Source: Ruminococcus sp. (lineage in GTDB: Bacteria; Bacillota; Clostridia; Oscillospirales; Ruminococcaceae). From it: a stretch of DNA of 55,541 nt. Positions 8,893 through 17,312 of the stretch are shown here, piece by piece. Numbering within the stretch: the first letter of the stretch is position 1; each line of letters begins with the position of its first letter. The translations under genes were made by a program, and so were the position numbers. Where the stretch lies: the NCBI GenBank assembly GCA_017543335.1, contig JAFYGE010000057.1, forward strand, positions 1 to 55,541. The letters are read 5' to 3'. A model generated the notes under the pieces. The model was given only the letters and a program-made list of their open reading frames with translations. It did not search any database and was not told where the DNA came from.

Positions 8893-8924
8893 TATATGTA
8901 TTCGTTGTTAGATGATGCCGAGTT

Positions 8925-9416
8925 TTACAGTTCTAAGACCATAAAAACGTCTGAATAGATACTTGAATTGTATTTTTCGGTGTCGACAAATCCGACTCTG
9001 CGGTACAATGCAACTGCCTTAGTACTTGTTGACAAGGAATCCAGATACATTTTCTTATATCCATGCTCCCTTGCTTTGCTTATCGCATACATGAGCAGCT
9101 TCTTTCCGTACCCATTACCGTGATATTTTTCTGACAGATAAAGCGATTTCAGCTCACAGCTTTTACAGTCTAATTCAGCAAAAGCAACAGTACCGATCAT
9201 GCTGTCTGTATCAAACATACACCAGAATCCCTAGAAGTATTCTTCTATATCAAGATAATAGCTATGCCTGCCATTTATATCCAGACACCTGTGAGATTCA
9301 GGCAGACATTTCTCCAAGAATGAGATAAGAAGCGGTTCATATTCCTTGCGGTACTCAACCGGCTCAAAAGGCATCAGATCTTCATCTGGAGTAAATAACT
9401 TATTCAACGATTCCAT
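8925..9416 (-). pseudogene. GNAT acetyltransferase gene split by an in-frame TAG
   Basis: One continuous frame codes for a GNAT N-acetyltransferase of about 163 residues but carries TAG at 9233-9231. The first part (from ATG 9416, good AGGAGA site) ends in YYLDIEEYF. After the stop the same frame reads on through GFWCMFDTDSMIGTVAF to the acetyl-CoA loop EKYHGNGYGKKLL and the final LYRRVGFVDTEKY. Both parts belong to one family, so this is a single nonsense mutation and not two genes. An internal ATG at 9218 could give a 97-residue fragment lacking the first strands. The gene follows the CPBP gene closely. Confidence 0.8.
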
Positions 9417-9428
9417 ATTTTTCTCCTT

Positions 9429-10298
9429 TTACTGATCTGACCAGTATGACTCCCGCTTATTTTCACGGTACAGAATATTGAATGCGAAAACCACCATTGG
9501 TATCATGCTTATCAGACCTATATCAACAGGACCGAATATTGAACGCTCACCATGTTCACCGTTGCTGAACATAAGTGGATTAAATGAGGAGTTTATAGTG
9601 CCGTGGAAAAGTGCCGGCAGCCAGATACACTCGGATTTTTCATAAAGAAAGTCAGCTATGATGCCCATAGCAGTTGTGTAAATGCAGAACGCAATCAGTC
9701 CGAGGAAAGGTGCACCGATATAGTCCTTTCCGTATTCATAGCCAATTAGCAGCATTAACGGAAAGTGCCATGAACCGTGGATTATTCCGCCGAGCACCAG
9801 TCCCTTAGTTCGTCCGAAATTTTCTTTCAGTCTTGGGAAAAGGAAGCCTCTCCAGCCAATCTCCTCACCAAGTCCCAGTATAACTGCGATCACGAGATGA
9901 GGCGAAGTAAAAGAAAGTACGATCTCATTGATAACGTATGATAAGTATGAACCGCTGCTTTCCTTTAGCTTTTCATAAGTAGTCGGATCTGTCTCTTTTA
10001 AAAAGGTACCGGAAAAGTCTAATTCGTCATTAAACACTATATAAAACAGTATCGCTCCCAGCAGTTGCGAGACAGTAGGTAACAGCCACGCAATAAGTAT
10101 CAGTTTCTTATTGTTGGTAATATCAGGCTTCCAACCAAAATTTTTTATATCTGCTCCTGCGATAAAAGCTCCGATAGTCGGCATAAACATACATAAAGCT
10201 ATCAGCCCACCAGAAGTATTAGAGCTTTGGGCTGCACTCAGCTGAAGAAAATACGCACTTATAAATGTAAAAAGAAGGTATTTCAAAGTTTTGGACAT
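9429..10298 (-). CDS. CPBP family intramembrane metalloprotease
   Basis: A membrane protein of about 289 residues with around seven or eight helices and the CPBP (Rce1/Abi) active-site motifs: EEIGWRGFLFPRL (EExxxR) and the histidine motif GGIIHGSWHFPLM. Members are glutamate intramembrane proteases; bacterial ones act in bacteriocin self-immunity or processing, but many have no known role. I start at ATG 10298 because AAAGAGGTG lies just upstream; an in-frame ATG at 10316 precedes that site. A good promoter lies upstream and the split GNAT gene follows 12 nt after it. No bacteriocin gene is visible beside it. Confidence 0.85.
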   Translation of the reverse strand: MSKTLKYLLFTFISAYFLQLSAAQSSNTSGGLIALCMFMPTIGAFIAGADIKNFGWKPDITNNKKLILIAWLLPTVSQLLGAILFYIVFNDELDFSGTFLKETDPTTYEKLKESSGSYLSYVINEIVLSFTSPHLVIAVILGLGEEIGWRGFLFPRLKENFGRTKGLVLGGIIHGSWHFPLMLLIGYEYGKDYIGAPFLGLIAFCIYTTAMGIIADFLYEKSECIWLPALFHGTINSSFNPLMFSNGEHGERSIFGPVDIGLISMIPMVVFAFNILYRENKRESYWSDQ

Positions 10299-10333
10299 AA
10301 GACACCTCTTTCGCATAAATCATTATACTGTAT

Positions 10334-10362
10334 ATTATACCATAAGACACTGAAAATTCCAA
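10334..10362 (-). promoter_or_regulatory. Promoter of the CPBP gene
   Basis: On the minus strand, TTGGAA (10362-10357), 17 nt, TATAAT (10339-10334) with TG one base upstream (extended -10). Confidence 0.7.
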
Positions 10363-10438
10363 CTGCTTCGGAAAGTTTTTCGGCAGCATAATGCCAGAGC
10401 AAAATAATGCTTTTATCCGGAAATGCGACTCGGTTTAA

Positions 10439-11014
10439 TATGATTCATCCCACGGCGGAATAGACGGAGGCTGCTCTACAGCGGACGGAGTACCGGAAAA
10501 GGGGATAAATCTCAATATACTTTTAAAGTTGAGAGACATTCTGGAAGTAAACGGATACGATGTAATAGTCACCCGAGATGAAGACAGGTCGATACACGAC
10601 GACGGAGTTGAAGGAATAGCGAATCAGAAGAGCAGTGACATGGACAACAGACTGGATATTTTTAACAGCCGACAGAATGCGGTGTGCATATCCATACACC
10701 AGAATCAATTCAACGACCCGAAATATCATGGAGCTCAGATGTTTTATTCATCGTCGAATAAGCACAGCGAGGAGTTGGCAAGAGGGATACAAAAACGTTT
10801 TGTAGAATTTGTTCAGCCGGACAACAGCCGTGAGATAAAGCAATGTGGTAAAGAGTTGTTTTTGTGTTATTACTGCAATAATCCTACTGTTATGGTTGAG
10901 TGCGGATTTTTATCGAATCCGGAAGAGGCTGAGCTCCTTAAAAGTGAGGACTATCAGGGGAAGGTCGCATTTACAATTTTTTCAGGAATCAACGATTTTG
11001 TGAATTCAAAATAA
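10439..11014 (+). pseudogene. N-acetylmuramoyl-L-alanine amidase (Amidase_3), start lost
   Basis: The frame encodes an Amidase_3 (CwlD/LytC type) zinc hydrolase that cuts the amide bond between muramic acid and the stem peptide. Zinc ligands are visible in YDSSHGGIDGG (His), PEKGINLNI (Glu) and ISIHQNQF (His); the catalytic Glu is in VMVECGFLSN. A TAA stop (10436-10438) lies immediately before YDSSHGG and no ATG or GTG follows until after the first two ligands; only a TTG at 10529 could start. I therefore read it as a 5'-damaged gene. Position before a tail-fibre gene suggests a phage lysin origin. Confidence 0.7.
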
Positions 11015-11027
11015 AGTAATTTGAGCC

Positions 11028-11049
11028 GGCTTCGCTTTTGTGCGGAGCC
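11028..11049 (+). terminator. Intrinsic terminator after the amidase
   Basis: GGCTTCGC (11028-11035) pairs with GCGGAGCC (11042-11049), including one G-T pair, followed by ATTTTTT. Confidence 0.75.
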
Positions 11050-11170
11050 ATTTTTTATATCGTACCAAAAATTTTTTGAGGATAAAGAAAAATTATACAA
11101 CGGAAATACATTGAAAAAGACTCGTTTTTTGCCCTCTTATGAGGCCACATTTTTTTAAGGAGTTGATTTA

Positions 11171-11371
11171 ATGTTCAACAGCAAAAAGTTTATAAGGTAC
11201 GAAAATGGCAAAGCCGTGATACGTGCAGAGCTGATATTCGATACTCCGTCAGAGCTTCCTGCGTCGGTAGAATACGAAGGCTATATACTCTCACAGGGGT
11301 CAGTAGCGTGGACTGTAAAGACCAAGGAAGTATATGCACTTGCTTCTGACGGAAACTGGGTAAAACAGTAA
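11171..11371 (+). CDS. Small phage-type hypothetical protein
   Basis: A 66-residue, beta-rich protein starting MFNSKKFIRYENGKAV and ending SDGNWVKQ, with AAGGAG before the ATG. I do not recognise a domain of known function. It sits 11 nt before the pyocin-knob protein and seems co-transcribed with it. Proteins of this type and place commonly accompany tail-fibre genes in Firmicute prophages, so it is probably a phage structural accessory left in the remnant. Confidence 0.6.
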   Translation: MFNSKKFIRYENGKAVIRAELIFDTPSELPASVEYEGYILSQGSVAWTVKTKEVYALASDGNWVKQ

Positions 11372-11382
11372 GGAGGAGATGT

Positions 11383-11805
11383 ATGAATAATATTGTCGAT
11401 TCTATAATTGCTGCAAAGATAGCCGGTGATACTTATTCGACCGGAGAGATCGACAGCAAACTTGCGGCAAAAGCTGATGAAGCCGATCTTGAGGAGCTTA
11501 CAAGTGAGTTCAACACACTTAATACGAGAACTTTCGGATTAGGTGAGCTTATGAAGAATGCTGATGACCTTAACAATTATAATGTTGCAGGAGCATACAG
11601 ATGTTCTACACAAGCTATGGCTATGACACTCGTAAACTGTCCGACTACCGACGGATTCAGACTTGAAGTAAAATACACTGTCGGAGATACAAGATGTATC
11701 CAGATACTTTATCCGAACAGAGCAAATGGTATCTTTTTCATGAGAGCATACGGAACTTCAGGCTGGGGTTCGTGGTTCAAATATGCCGGAGAAGAAATAA
11801 TATGA
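11383..11805 (+). CDS. Pyocin-knob domain protein, tail-fibre remnant
   Basis: A 140-residue protein. Residues about 20-55 form a heptad-like helix (ADEADLEELTSEFNTLNTRT), and about 60-140 a pyocin-knob domain (DLNNYNVAGAYRCS, Gln in IQILYPN, WGSWFKY), the trimeric knob found on phage and tailocin fibres. AAGGAGGAG precedes the ATG. It is far shorter than a full fibre, so this may be a stub or a small stand-alone knob. A terminator follows directly, which closes the phage-like patch just before the polysaccharide locus. Confidence 0.75.
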   Translation: MNNIVDSIIAAKIAGDTYSTGEIDSKLAAKADEADLEELTSEFNTLNTRTFGLGELMKNADDLNNYNVAGAYRCSTQAMAMTLVNCPTTDGFRLEVKYTVGDTRCIQILYPNRANGIFFMRAYGTSGWGSWFKYAGEEII

Positions 11806-11809
11806 CTGG

Positions 11810-11834
11810 TGGGCTGCAATGCAGCCCATTTTTT
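11810..11834 (+). terminator. Intrinsic terminator after the pyocin-knob gene
   Basis: TGGGCTGC (11810-11817) pairs perfectly with GCAGCCCA (11821-11828), loop AAT, followed by a run of six T. Confidence 0.9.
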
Positions 11835-11907
11835 ATGAACAAAATATGTCAAATGATACAAAATTATAGTTTGAAAAATTAAATATATTGGTTTATTAAA
11901 ATAAAGG

Positions 11908-11936
11908 TTGATTTATTTTATATACTGTGATATAAT
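11908..11936 (+). promoter_or_regulatory. Promoter of the polysaccharide locus
   Basis: TTGATT (11908-11913), 17 nt, TATAAT (11931-11936) with TG one base upstream (extended -10). It leaves a roughly 70-nt AT-rich leader before rfbA. Confidence 0.75.
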
Positions 11937-12012
11937 AATAATTAGTATAAAAATTAGGGTGTTTTTATTGGCTTGATAATAATTTTATTTAATTTGTACC
12001 GGAGGTAAAATA

Positions 12013-12897
12013 ATGAAAGGTATTATATTGGCTGGCGGAGCTGGTACCAGACTTTATCCTATTACTATCTCAGTAAGTAAGCAGCTTTTGCCTATATATG
12101 ATAAGCCGCTGGTTTATTACCCTTTATCGATGCTTATGCTCGCAAGGATCCGTGAAGTTCTTCTCATTTCTACCCCTGATGATATCGATGATTATAAGAA
12201 ACTTCTCGGAGACGGATCCAGGATAGGGATGCGTATAGAGTATAAGATACAGGAAAAACCAAGAGGACTTGCTGACGCTTTTATACTTGGAGAGGAGTTT
12301 ATCGGCGATGACAGCGTTTGCCTCGTTCTTGGTGACAACGTGTTCTATGGTGCAGCTATGAGTGCCATATTGAGACAGGCTATGGACTCTATCAAGGACG
12401 GCGGTGCTTCTATTTTCGGATGCTTTATGAAAGATCCGAGAGAGTTCGGAGTAGTTGAGTTCGATGAGAATAAAAAGGTTATTTCAATAGAGGAAAAACC
12501 TCAGAAACCAAAGTCGAATTACGCTATACCTGGACTTTATTTCTATGATAATAACGTAGTTGAGATAGCTAAGAACGTAGTACCTTCCGCAAGAGGAGAA
12601 ATAGAGATATCCTCTATAAACAATGCTTATCTTGAAAAAGGACAGCTGAATGTAACTCTTATGGGAAGAGGTGTCTCATGGTTCGATACAGGTTCGCCGA
12701 AGGGTATGCACAAGGCAAGCGGATTTGTTAAGACAATACAGGAAATGCAGGGATTCTATATTTCATGTATAGAAGAGATAGCTTGGAGAAAAAAATTCAT
12801 CGATGATGCTCAGCTGAAAAAATGCGGCGAAGAATTGAAAATGACAGAATACGGAAGATATCTGTTATCCCTTCCTGCACAGGAAGAAGATCAGTGA
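12013..12897 (+). CDS. rfbA: Glucose-1-phosphate thymidylyltransferase
   Basis: A 294-residue nucleotidyltransferase making dTDP-glucose from dTTP and glucose 1-phosphate, the first step of dTDP-deoxysugar synthesis. Signatures are GIILAGGAGTRLYPIT (nucleotide-binding loop), SKQLLPIYDKP, LVLGDNVFYG with the metal-binding Asp, FGVVEFDE, EEKPQKPKSNYA and GLYFYDN. Length equals that of typical RmlA. CCGGAGG precedes the ATG. It opens the locus, while its pathway partner rfbB lies about 22 kb downstream; FdtA- and FdtB-like enzymes follow it. No RmlC or RmlD is present in the window. Confidence 0.95.
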   Translation: MKGIILAGGAGTRLYPITISVSKQLLPIYDKPLVYYPLSMLMLARIREVLLISTPDDIDDYKKLLGDGSRIGMRIEYKIQEKPRGLADAFILGEEFIGDDSVCLVLGDNVFYGAAMSAILRQAMDSIKDGGASIFGCFMKDPREFGVVEFDENKKVISIEEKPQKPKSNYAIPGLYFYDNNVVEIAKNVVPSARGEIEISSINNAYLEKGQLNVTLMGRGVSWFDTGSPKGMHKASGFVKTIQEMQGFYISCIEEIAWRKKFIDDAQLKKCGEELKMTEYGRYLLSLPAQEEDQ

Positions 12898-12957
12898 TCG
12901 CTGATGTTGTCCGGCATATATTTTAATAAGTATAAATGAAATCAGAGGTATAATGTA

Positions 12958-13614
12958 ATGAACGGAAAACTTATCGTTATAGAAGGTCTTGACGGAAGCG
13001 GTAAGGCTACACAGGCAAAGGCTCTTTATGAAGAGATACAGAAAAGAGAAAAAAACGTTATGAAAGTATCTTTTCCGGATTATGAAAGTCAGTCTTCAGC
13101 ACTTGTAAAAATGTATCTTGCCGGTGAATTCGGTACAGATCCGGATTCAGTTAATCCATATGCGGCTTCAAGCTTCTATGCTGTGGACAGATTTGCAAGT
13201 TACGCTAAAAACTGGAAAAAATTCTATCTTGAAGGCGGAGTTGTCATAGCTGACAGATATACAACTTCAAATGCTATTCATCAGTGTGCTAAACTTCCGG
13301 AGGATAAGTGGGAAGACTTCATTAAGTGGCTCTTTGAATACGAGTATAAGCTTATCGGCATACCTGAACCATATAAGACCATATACCTCAGAGTTGACCC
13401 TGATGTAAGTCAGGAACTCATGACAAAGCGTTATGAGGGTAACGAGAATAAAAAGGATATCCATGAAGCTAATCTTGATTATCTTAAACGCTCACGCCGT
13501 GCTGCCGATTTTTGTGCAAAGACTCTCGGCTGGAGCGTCGTTGAGTGCATCAAGGACGGTGCGATGAGAAGCATAGAAGATATCCATGACGAAATAATGG
13601 CAATAATATACTAA
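12958..13614 (+). CDS. tmk: Thymidylate kinase
   Basis: A 218-residue P-loop kinase converting dTMP to dTDP. It shows the P-loop IEGLDGSGKATQ at about 8-19, the DR(Y/F) motif VIADRYTTSN, and a C-terminal LID region rich in Arg/Lys (YLKRSRRAADF). It resembles the clostridial dTMP kinases of around 215 residues. Its position right after rfbA and before dTDP-sugar enzymes suggests a locus-specific dTTP supply, though it could be the housekeeping enzyme. Ribosome site GAGGTATA precedes the ATG. A hairpin after the gene may reduce read-through into the next unit. Confidence 0.85.
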   Translation: MNGKLIVIEGLDGSGKATQAKALYEEIQKREKNVMKVSFPDYESQSSALVKMYLAGEFGTDPDSVNPYAASSFYAVDRFASYAKNWKKFYLEGGVVIADRYTTSNAIHQCAKLPEDKWEDFIKWLFEYEYKLIGIPEPYKTIYLRVDPDVSQELMTKRYEGNENKKDIHEANLDYLKRSRRAADFCAKTLGWSVVECIKDGAMRSIEDIHDEIMAIIY

Positions 13615-13635
13615 ATATATTTAGCAATATGATAT

Positions 13636-13672
13636 TAAAGCGGAGATCATTTACTTATAATGCTCCGCTTTA
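13636..13672 (+). terminator. Likely terminator after tmk
   Basis: A perfect 10-bp stem TAAAGCGGAG / CTCCGCTTTA (13636-13645 with 13663-13672) with a 17-nt loop. Only a modest T-rich tail follows, so termination may be partial. Confidence 0.6.
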
Positions 13673-13779
13673 TCGTTGCTTTTACAAAAACAATATTTTT
13701 TTAATATATGAAAAATATGCCGTCCTTTGTTTAAAGTCACGAAAAGTCCATGCAAATAATGTATGTTGGCTTTTATTGC

Positions 13780-13808
13780 TTGACTTTTCTATTGCCATAT
13801 GCTATAAT
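13780..13808 (+). promoter_or_regulatory. Internal promoter before the fdtA-like gene
   Basis: TTGACT (13780-13785), 17 nt, TATAAT (13803-13808) with TG one base upstream (extended -10). It shows that the open frame upstream of 13893 is non-coding leader and that the main part of the locus has its own start of transcription. Confidence 0.8.
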
Positions 13809-13892
13809 TACTTTGTAAAATTAGCCTTGTTGGTGGGAAATGCCTTGAAATACGGTCTTTTCAGCCACTTGGTTGGATCAGGAGAAAGAGAA

Positions 13893-14315
13893 ATGAAATA
13901 TAGCTTGATCGACATCAAAAGTACACATTATGATGATAAAACAGCCGGTGGGTTGTCTTTCTTTGAAGGAGAAAGAGACGTACCATTTAAAATAAGAAGA
14001 ATATATTGGATCTATGAAGCTGAAAAAGGTACGCATCGTGGTTTTCACGCTCATACCTTAAACTGGCAGCTTCTTTTTTGTCCTTATGGCAGTATCGATA
14101 TCATACTCGATGACGGTCATGAGCGTGAAAAGGTCACACTTGACAGCCCTTCAAAAGGGCTTGTTCTTAGTCCGGGATTGTGGAGAGAGATGATCTGGAA
14201 TAAGACGGGTTCGGTTCTTTGCGTTGCAGCTTCGGAATATTACGATCCTGATGAATACATAAGAGATTATGATAAGTTTATCGAATACGTAAAAAATAAA
14301 GAGTCTGAACAATAA
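13893..14315 (+). CDS. FdtA/QdtA-like dTDP-4-keto-6-deoxyglucose 3,4-ketoisomerase
   Basis: A 140-residue cupin of the WxcM/FdtA family. It moves the keto group of dTDP-4-keto-6-deoxyglucose from C4 to C3. Diagnostic stretches are GTHRGFHAHTLNWQLLFC (cupin histidines), SIDIILDDG, TLDSPSKGLVLSPGLWREM and SEYYDPDEYIRDYDKF. The ATG at 13893 is chosen for its GGAGAAAGAG site and the promoter just upstream; a longer frame to 13629 runs through leader and terminator sequence. FdtA and QdtA differ in C4 stereochemistry, which I cannot assign. With the aminotransferase at 16182 it should yield a 3-amino-3,6-dideoxyhexose. Confidence 0.85.
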   Translation: MKYSLIDIKSTHYDDKTAGGLSFFEGERDVPFKIRRIYWIYEAEKGTHRGFHAHTLNWQLLFCPYGSIDIILDDGHEREKVTLDSPSKGLVLSPGLWREMIWNKTGSVLCVAASEYYDPDEYIRDYDKFIEYVKNKESEQ

Positions 14316-14345
14316 TAAAGAACTTTTTACAGGGGGACTGTGACA

Positions 14346-15167
14346 ATGGCTGAACAGGCTAAAGGAAATTATAATCTCATCTCATCTGAGGAAGGCGAGA
14401 TAGCAAAATATTTAAAAGAAAAAAACCTCAGACATACTAATGAAATATCACAAGAAGTACATCCGGTAGATAGTTTTTATACAAGGTACGTGAAACGTAT
14501 CCTTGATATACTTATTTCCCTTCCGGTTTTTTTGCTGACTTTCCCATTTAATCTTATATTTGGTATATGTACATATTTCGACGTTGGAAGTCCTATATTC
14601 TATCATCAGACAAGAGCCGGAAAAGACCTTAAAGAGATAGATATGATAAAATTCAGAAATATGACAAATGCGACCGATGAGAACGGAAATCTCCTTCCGG
14701 CTAAGGACCGTGTTACCAAATTCGGCAGATTTATGAGAAAAACTTCGCTGGATGAGCTTCTTAACTTCTGGAGCGTACTTAAAGGCGATATGTCAATTAT
14801 CGGACCAAGACCGCTCCCTTTGTTTTTTACAGAGAGAATGAGCGAAAGACATAAAGCAAGATACGCTGTTCGTCCGGGACTTGAATGTCCGAGAATGGTA
14901 CCGCAGGATAATCCCGATAAATCAATATATCACTATCACTTTGAAAGCGATATATGGTATGTAGAACACGTAAGCTTCAAAACAGATGTCATGCTCGTGT
15001 TCAAACTTATAAAGATGACGCTTTCTTTCCGCAAGCGTGCTAAAAATGCTAATGTTGCAAGCTATTTCGTAGGATACGACGACGAGGGATACGCAACAAG
15101 CACTACTCATGCAAAGAAAGTATACGGCGAGGATTTCTGGAAAAAAAGCACAGTCACTCAGGACTGA
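14346..15167 (+). CDS. Undecaprenyl-phosphate sugar phosphotransferase (initiating enzyme)
   Basis: A 273-residue membrane enzyme of the bacterial sugar transferase family (PF02397), which starts the repeat unit by moving a sugar phosphate onto undecaprenyl phosphate. It has one N-terminal membrane hairpin (ILDILISLPVFLLTFPFNLI, about 50-70), then FYHQTRAGKD, MIKFRNMTNAT, RVTKFGRFMRKTSLDELLNF and GDMSIIGPRPL. It lacks the long polyprenol transferase N-terminus of WbaP, so it is PglC-sized plus a tail. AGGGGG lies 9 nt before the ATG at 14346; an in-frame GTG at 14340 is less well spaced. Confidence 0.9.
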   Translation: MAEQAKGNYNLISSEEGEIAKYLKEKNLRHTNEISQEVHPVDSFYTRYVKRILDILISLPVFLLTFPFNLIFGICTYFDVGSPIFYHQTRAGKDLKEIDMIKFRNMTNATDENGNLLPAKDRVTKFGRFMRKTSLDELLNFWSVLKGDMSIIGPRPLPLFFTERMSERHKARYAVRPGLECPRMVPQDNPDKSIYHYHFESDIWYVEHVSFKTDVMLVFKLIKMTLSFRKRAKNANVASYFVGYDDEGYATSTTHAKKVYGEDFWKKSTVTQD

Positions 15168-15198
15168 TGGCTTTATATAAAGTAAAGGTGGTTAGAGA

Positions 15199-16170
15199 AT
15201 GGGTAATGACAGAGAGGTAGTTCTTGTTACGGCTATCGGAACTATGACTGCAACAACTGTAGTTGAAGAATTGAAAAAAATGGGTAAGTATTACATAATA
15301 GGCGGAGATATCTATGAAAAAAATATGGTCGCTACAACAAAGGATGTAGATGAATTCCATGTTTTTCCACCTGCTATCTATGAACTGGATAAGTATATAG
15401 AGTTCGTTCTGAAATTCTGCAAAGAGCACGAAGTTAAGTACTACTTCGCTGTTATCGATGAGGAGATAGTTAATCTTTCAAATAACAGAGAAAAATTTGA
15501 GGAAATAGGCGTGAAGCTCTGTATTCCTAACAAAAAGCTTGTCGAGACCTGCCATTTCAAGAATAAATTCTCTGAATGGCTGGAAAAAGAAATGCCTGAG
15601 ATCTCAATAAAGACTTTTTGCAGTGCTGATGAGATAAAAGATGAAGATTTCCCGATCTTTGTAAAGCCTGTAGAGGGCAGAGCAAGTACAGGATGCCGCA
15701 AGATAGATACAAGAGCTCAGCTTGATGAGTTCGTTGATACTGCGGAAATAGGTAAGACTATTATTGCTCAGCAGTTCGCAGAGGGAGAGATCGCTACAGT
15801 TGATATTATCAGCAATAACAAGACCGGTCAGGTAATACTGGCTCCTCGAAAGGAATTGCTCAGAAATTCAAACGGATGCGGTATAGCTGTAAAGACTTTC
15901 CATTCAGAAAAGCTTGAAGATATATGCCGCAGACTCGTACAGAAACTTGAACTTAACGGCATCGTTAATGCAGAATTTTTCTGCAAGGACGGCGAGTATA
16001 AGATCATAGAAATAAATCCTCGTTTTTCTGCCGGTACAGGATATTCATGTATGGCAGGTGCAAAAATGGTCTTGAATGCTATGGAGATCGCTGACGGTAA
16101 ATCGTGTACTGTCGGTGAACTGACACTTGGGAAACATTATGCTAAACGATATGAAACTTATGAAATGTGA
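15199..16170 (+). CDS. ATP-grasp carboxylate-amine ligase 1
   Basis: A 323-residue ATP-grasp enzyme of the carbamoyl-phosphate-synthase-like type. It has an N-terminal pre-ATP-grasp Rossmann part (VVLVTAIGTMTATTVVEELK), the ATP-binding strand FPIFVKPVEGRASTGCRKI, a central QQFAEGEIATVDII, and the C-terminal metal motif IIEINPRFSAGTGYS. Such enzymes activate a carboxylate as acyl phosphate and join it to an amine. The stop overlaps the region of the next gene's ribosome site (11 nt before DegT), so it is coupled to the aminotransferase. I infer that it may acylate the new 3-amino group or an amino acid substituent; the substrates are unknown. Confidence 0.8.
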   Translation: MGNDREVVLVTAIGTMTATTVVEELKKMGKYYIIGGDIYEKNMVATTKDVDEFHVFPPAIYELDKYIEFVLKFCKEHEVKYYFAVIDEEIVNLSNNREKFEEIGVKLCIPNKKLVETCHFKNKFSEWLEKEMPEISIKTFCSADEIKDEDFPIFVKPVEGRASTGCRKIDTRAQLDEFVDTAEIGKTIIAQQFAEGEIATVDIISNNKTGQVILAPRKELLRNSNGCGIAVKTFHSEKLEDICRRLVQKLELNGIVNAEFFCKDGEYKIIEINPRFSAGTGYSCMAGAKMVLNAMEIADGKSCTVGELTLGKHYAKRYETYEM

Positions 16171-16181
16171 GGAATAATTCA

Positions 16182-17276
16182 ATGGATGTTAAATTTACTG
16201 TGCTTCAGAGAGGCTTTGAACTGCATAAGGATGAGTACGAGGAAGCTGCTTTAAGAGCTCTTCGTTCAGGCTGGTACGTCCTCGGAAATGAGCTTGAAAG
16301 CTTTGAGAAGGAATTCTCTTCATATATCGGCATGAATTACGGTATAGGCGTAAATTCAGGTCAGGACGCTCTCATCCTTGCGGTCAGAGCACTTGGCATA
16401 GGAGCAGGGGATGAGGTGATAACTCAGTCCAATGCTTATATTGCATCAGTTTTGGGAATAACAGAAAATGGAGCAACACCGGTTTTTGTTGAGCCTGATA
16501 AGTATTTCGGTATGGATCCGGAAAAGCTTGAAGCTGCTATAACGCCTAAGACAAAGGCTATACTACCGGTGCATCTTTATGGACATATATGCGATATGAG
16601 CCGTATAAAGGCTATCGCTGACAAGCACGGTATACCTGTGATAGAGGACTGTGCACAGTGCCACGGTTCAAATCAGAACGGAAAGAAAGCCGGCTCTTTC
16701 AGCACTATCTCATGCTTTAGCTTCTATCCTACAAAGCCGCTCGGAGCATTTGGCGATGCAGGCATATGTCTTACAAATGACCCTGAGCTCAACGAGAAGC
16801 TCCGTATGCTTCGTTTCTACGGAAGCCGAAAGAAGTACGTCAGCGAGATCACAGGAATCAATACTCGTATGGACGAGATGCAGGCTGCACTCCTCAGCGT
16901 CGGACTTAAATATATCGACGAAGAAAAGAAGATACGTCAGCATATAGCTGAAAAGTACCTTAAAGGCATAACTAATCCGCTTATAAAGCTCCCTGAGACA
17001 AGAGAGGATACAGAGCACGTTTACCATATTTTCGGTATCCTTTGCGAAAAGAGAGACGAGCTTATAAGCTTCCTTGCTGATAAGGGAGTACAGGTAGGTA
17101 TCCACTATCCTATACCTCCTCACCTTTCACCATGTTATGATTACCTCGGTCTGAACAAGGGGGACTTCCCTGTTGCTGAGTATTATGCAGATCATGAGGT
17201 TAGTCTGCCTATATATGCAGGTATGCCTGATGAAGAGGTAGATGCTGTGATTGAGGCAATTAATTCTTTTGAGTAA
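16182..17276 (+). CDS. FdtB/QdtB-like sugar 3-aminotransferase (DegT/DnrJ/EryC1)
   Basis: A 364-residue PLP-dependent sugar aminotransferase. Signatures are RSGWYVLGNELESFEKEF, GVNSGQDALILAVRALGIG, the PLP-stacking EDCAQCHGS, the Schiff-base lysine in SFYPTKPLGAFGDAG, and GINTRMDEMQAALL. Together with the FdtA-like isomerase it should aminate C3 of a dTDP-3-keto-6-deoxyhexose using glutamate. The start is ATG 16182, 12 nt after the preceding stop, with GAGGA in front; an in-frame GTG at 16167 overlaps the previous gene and is less likely. No FdtC/QdtC N-acetyltransferase is found nearby, so acylation must be by another route. Confidence 0.9.
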   Translation: MDVKFTVLQRGFELHKDEYEEAALRALRSGWYVLGNELESFEKEFSSYIGMNYGIGVNSGQDALILAVRALGIGAGDEVITQSNAYIASVLGITENGATPVFVEPDKYFGMDPEKLEAAITPKTKAILPVHLYGHICDMSRIKAIADKHGIPVIEDCAQCHGSNQNGKKAGSFSTISCFSFYPTKPLGAFGDAGICLTNDPELNEKLRMLRFYGSRKKYVSEITGINTRMDEMQAALLSVGLKYIDEEKKIRQHIAEKYLKGITNPLIKLPETREDTEHVYHIFGILCEKRDELISFLADKGVQVGIHYPIPPHLSPCYDYLGLNKGDFPVAEYYADHEVSLPIYAGMPDEEVDAVIEAINSFE

Positions 17277-17312
17277 TATCAGCTGAGGTTTATTATATAA
17301 TGGGGTGTCGAC

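Noticed and set aside
1735-9233. Stop-codon reassignment or suppression of TGA/TAG
   Set aside because: Many neighbouring genes end normally at TGA or TAG and overlap the next gene there, and tryptophan is coded by TGG; two independent nonsense mutations are simpler.
9429-10298. Anti-phage abortive infection gene
   Set aside because: CPBP proteins are sometimes labelled Abi, but nothing here shows a defence role; called only a membrane protease.
13629-13892. Open frame extending the fdtA-like gene upstream by 88 codons
   Set aside because: It crosses a terminator-like hairpin and a strong promoter (13780-13808), and the cupin protein is full length from ATG 13893 with its own ribosome site.
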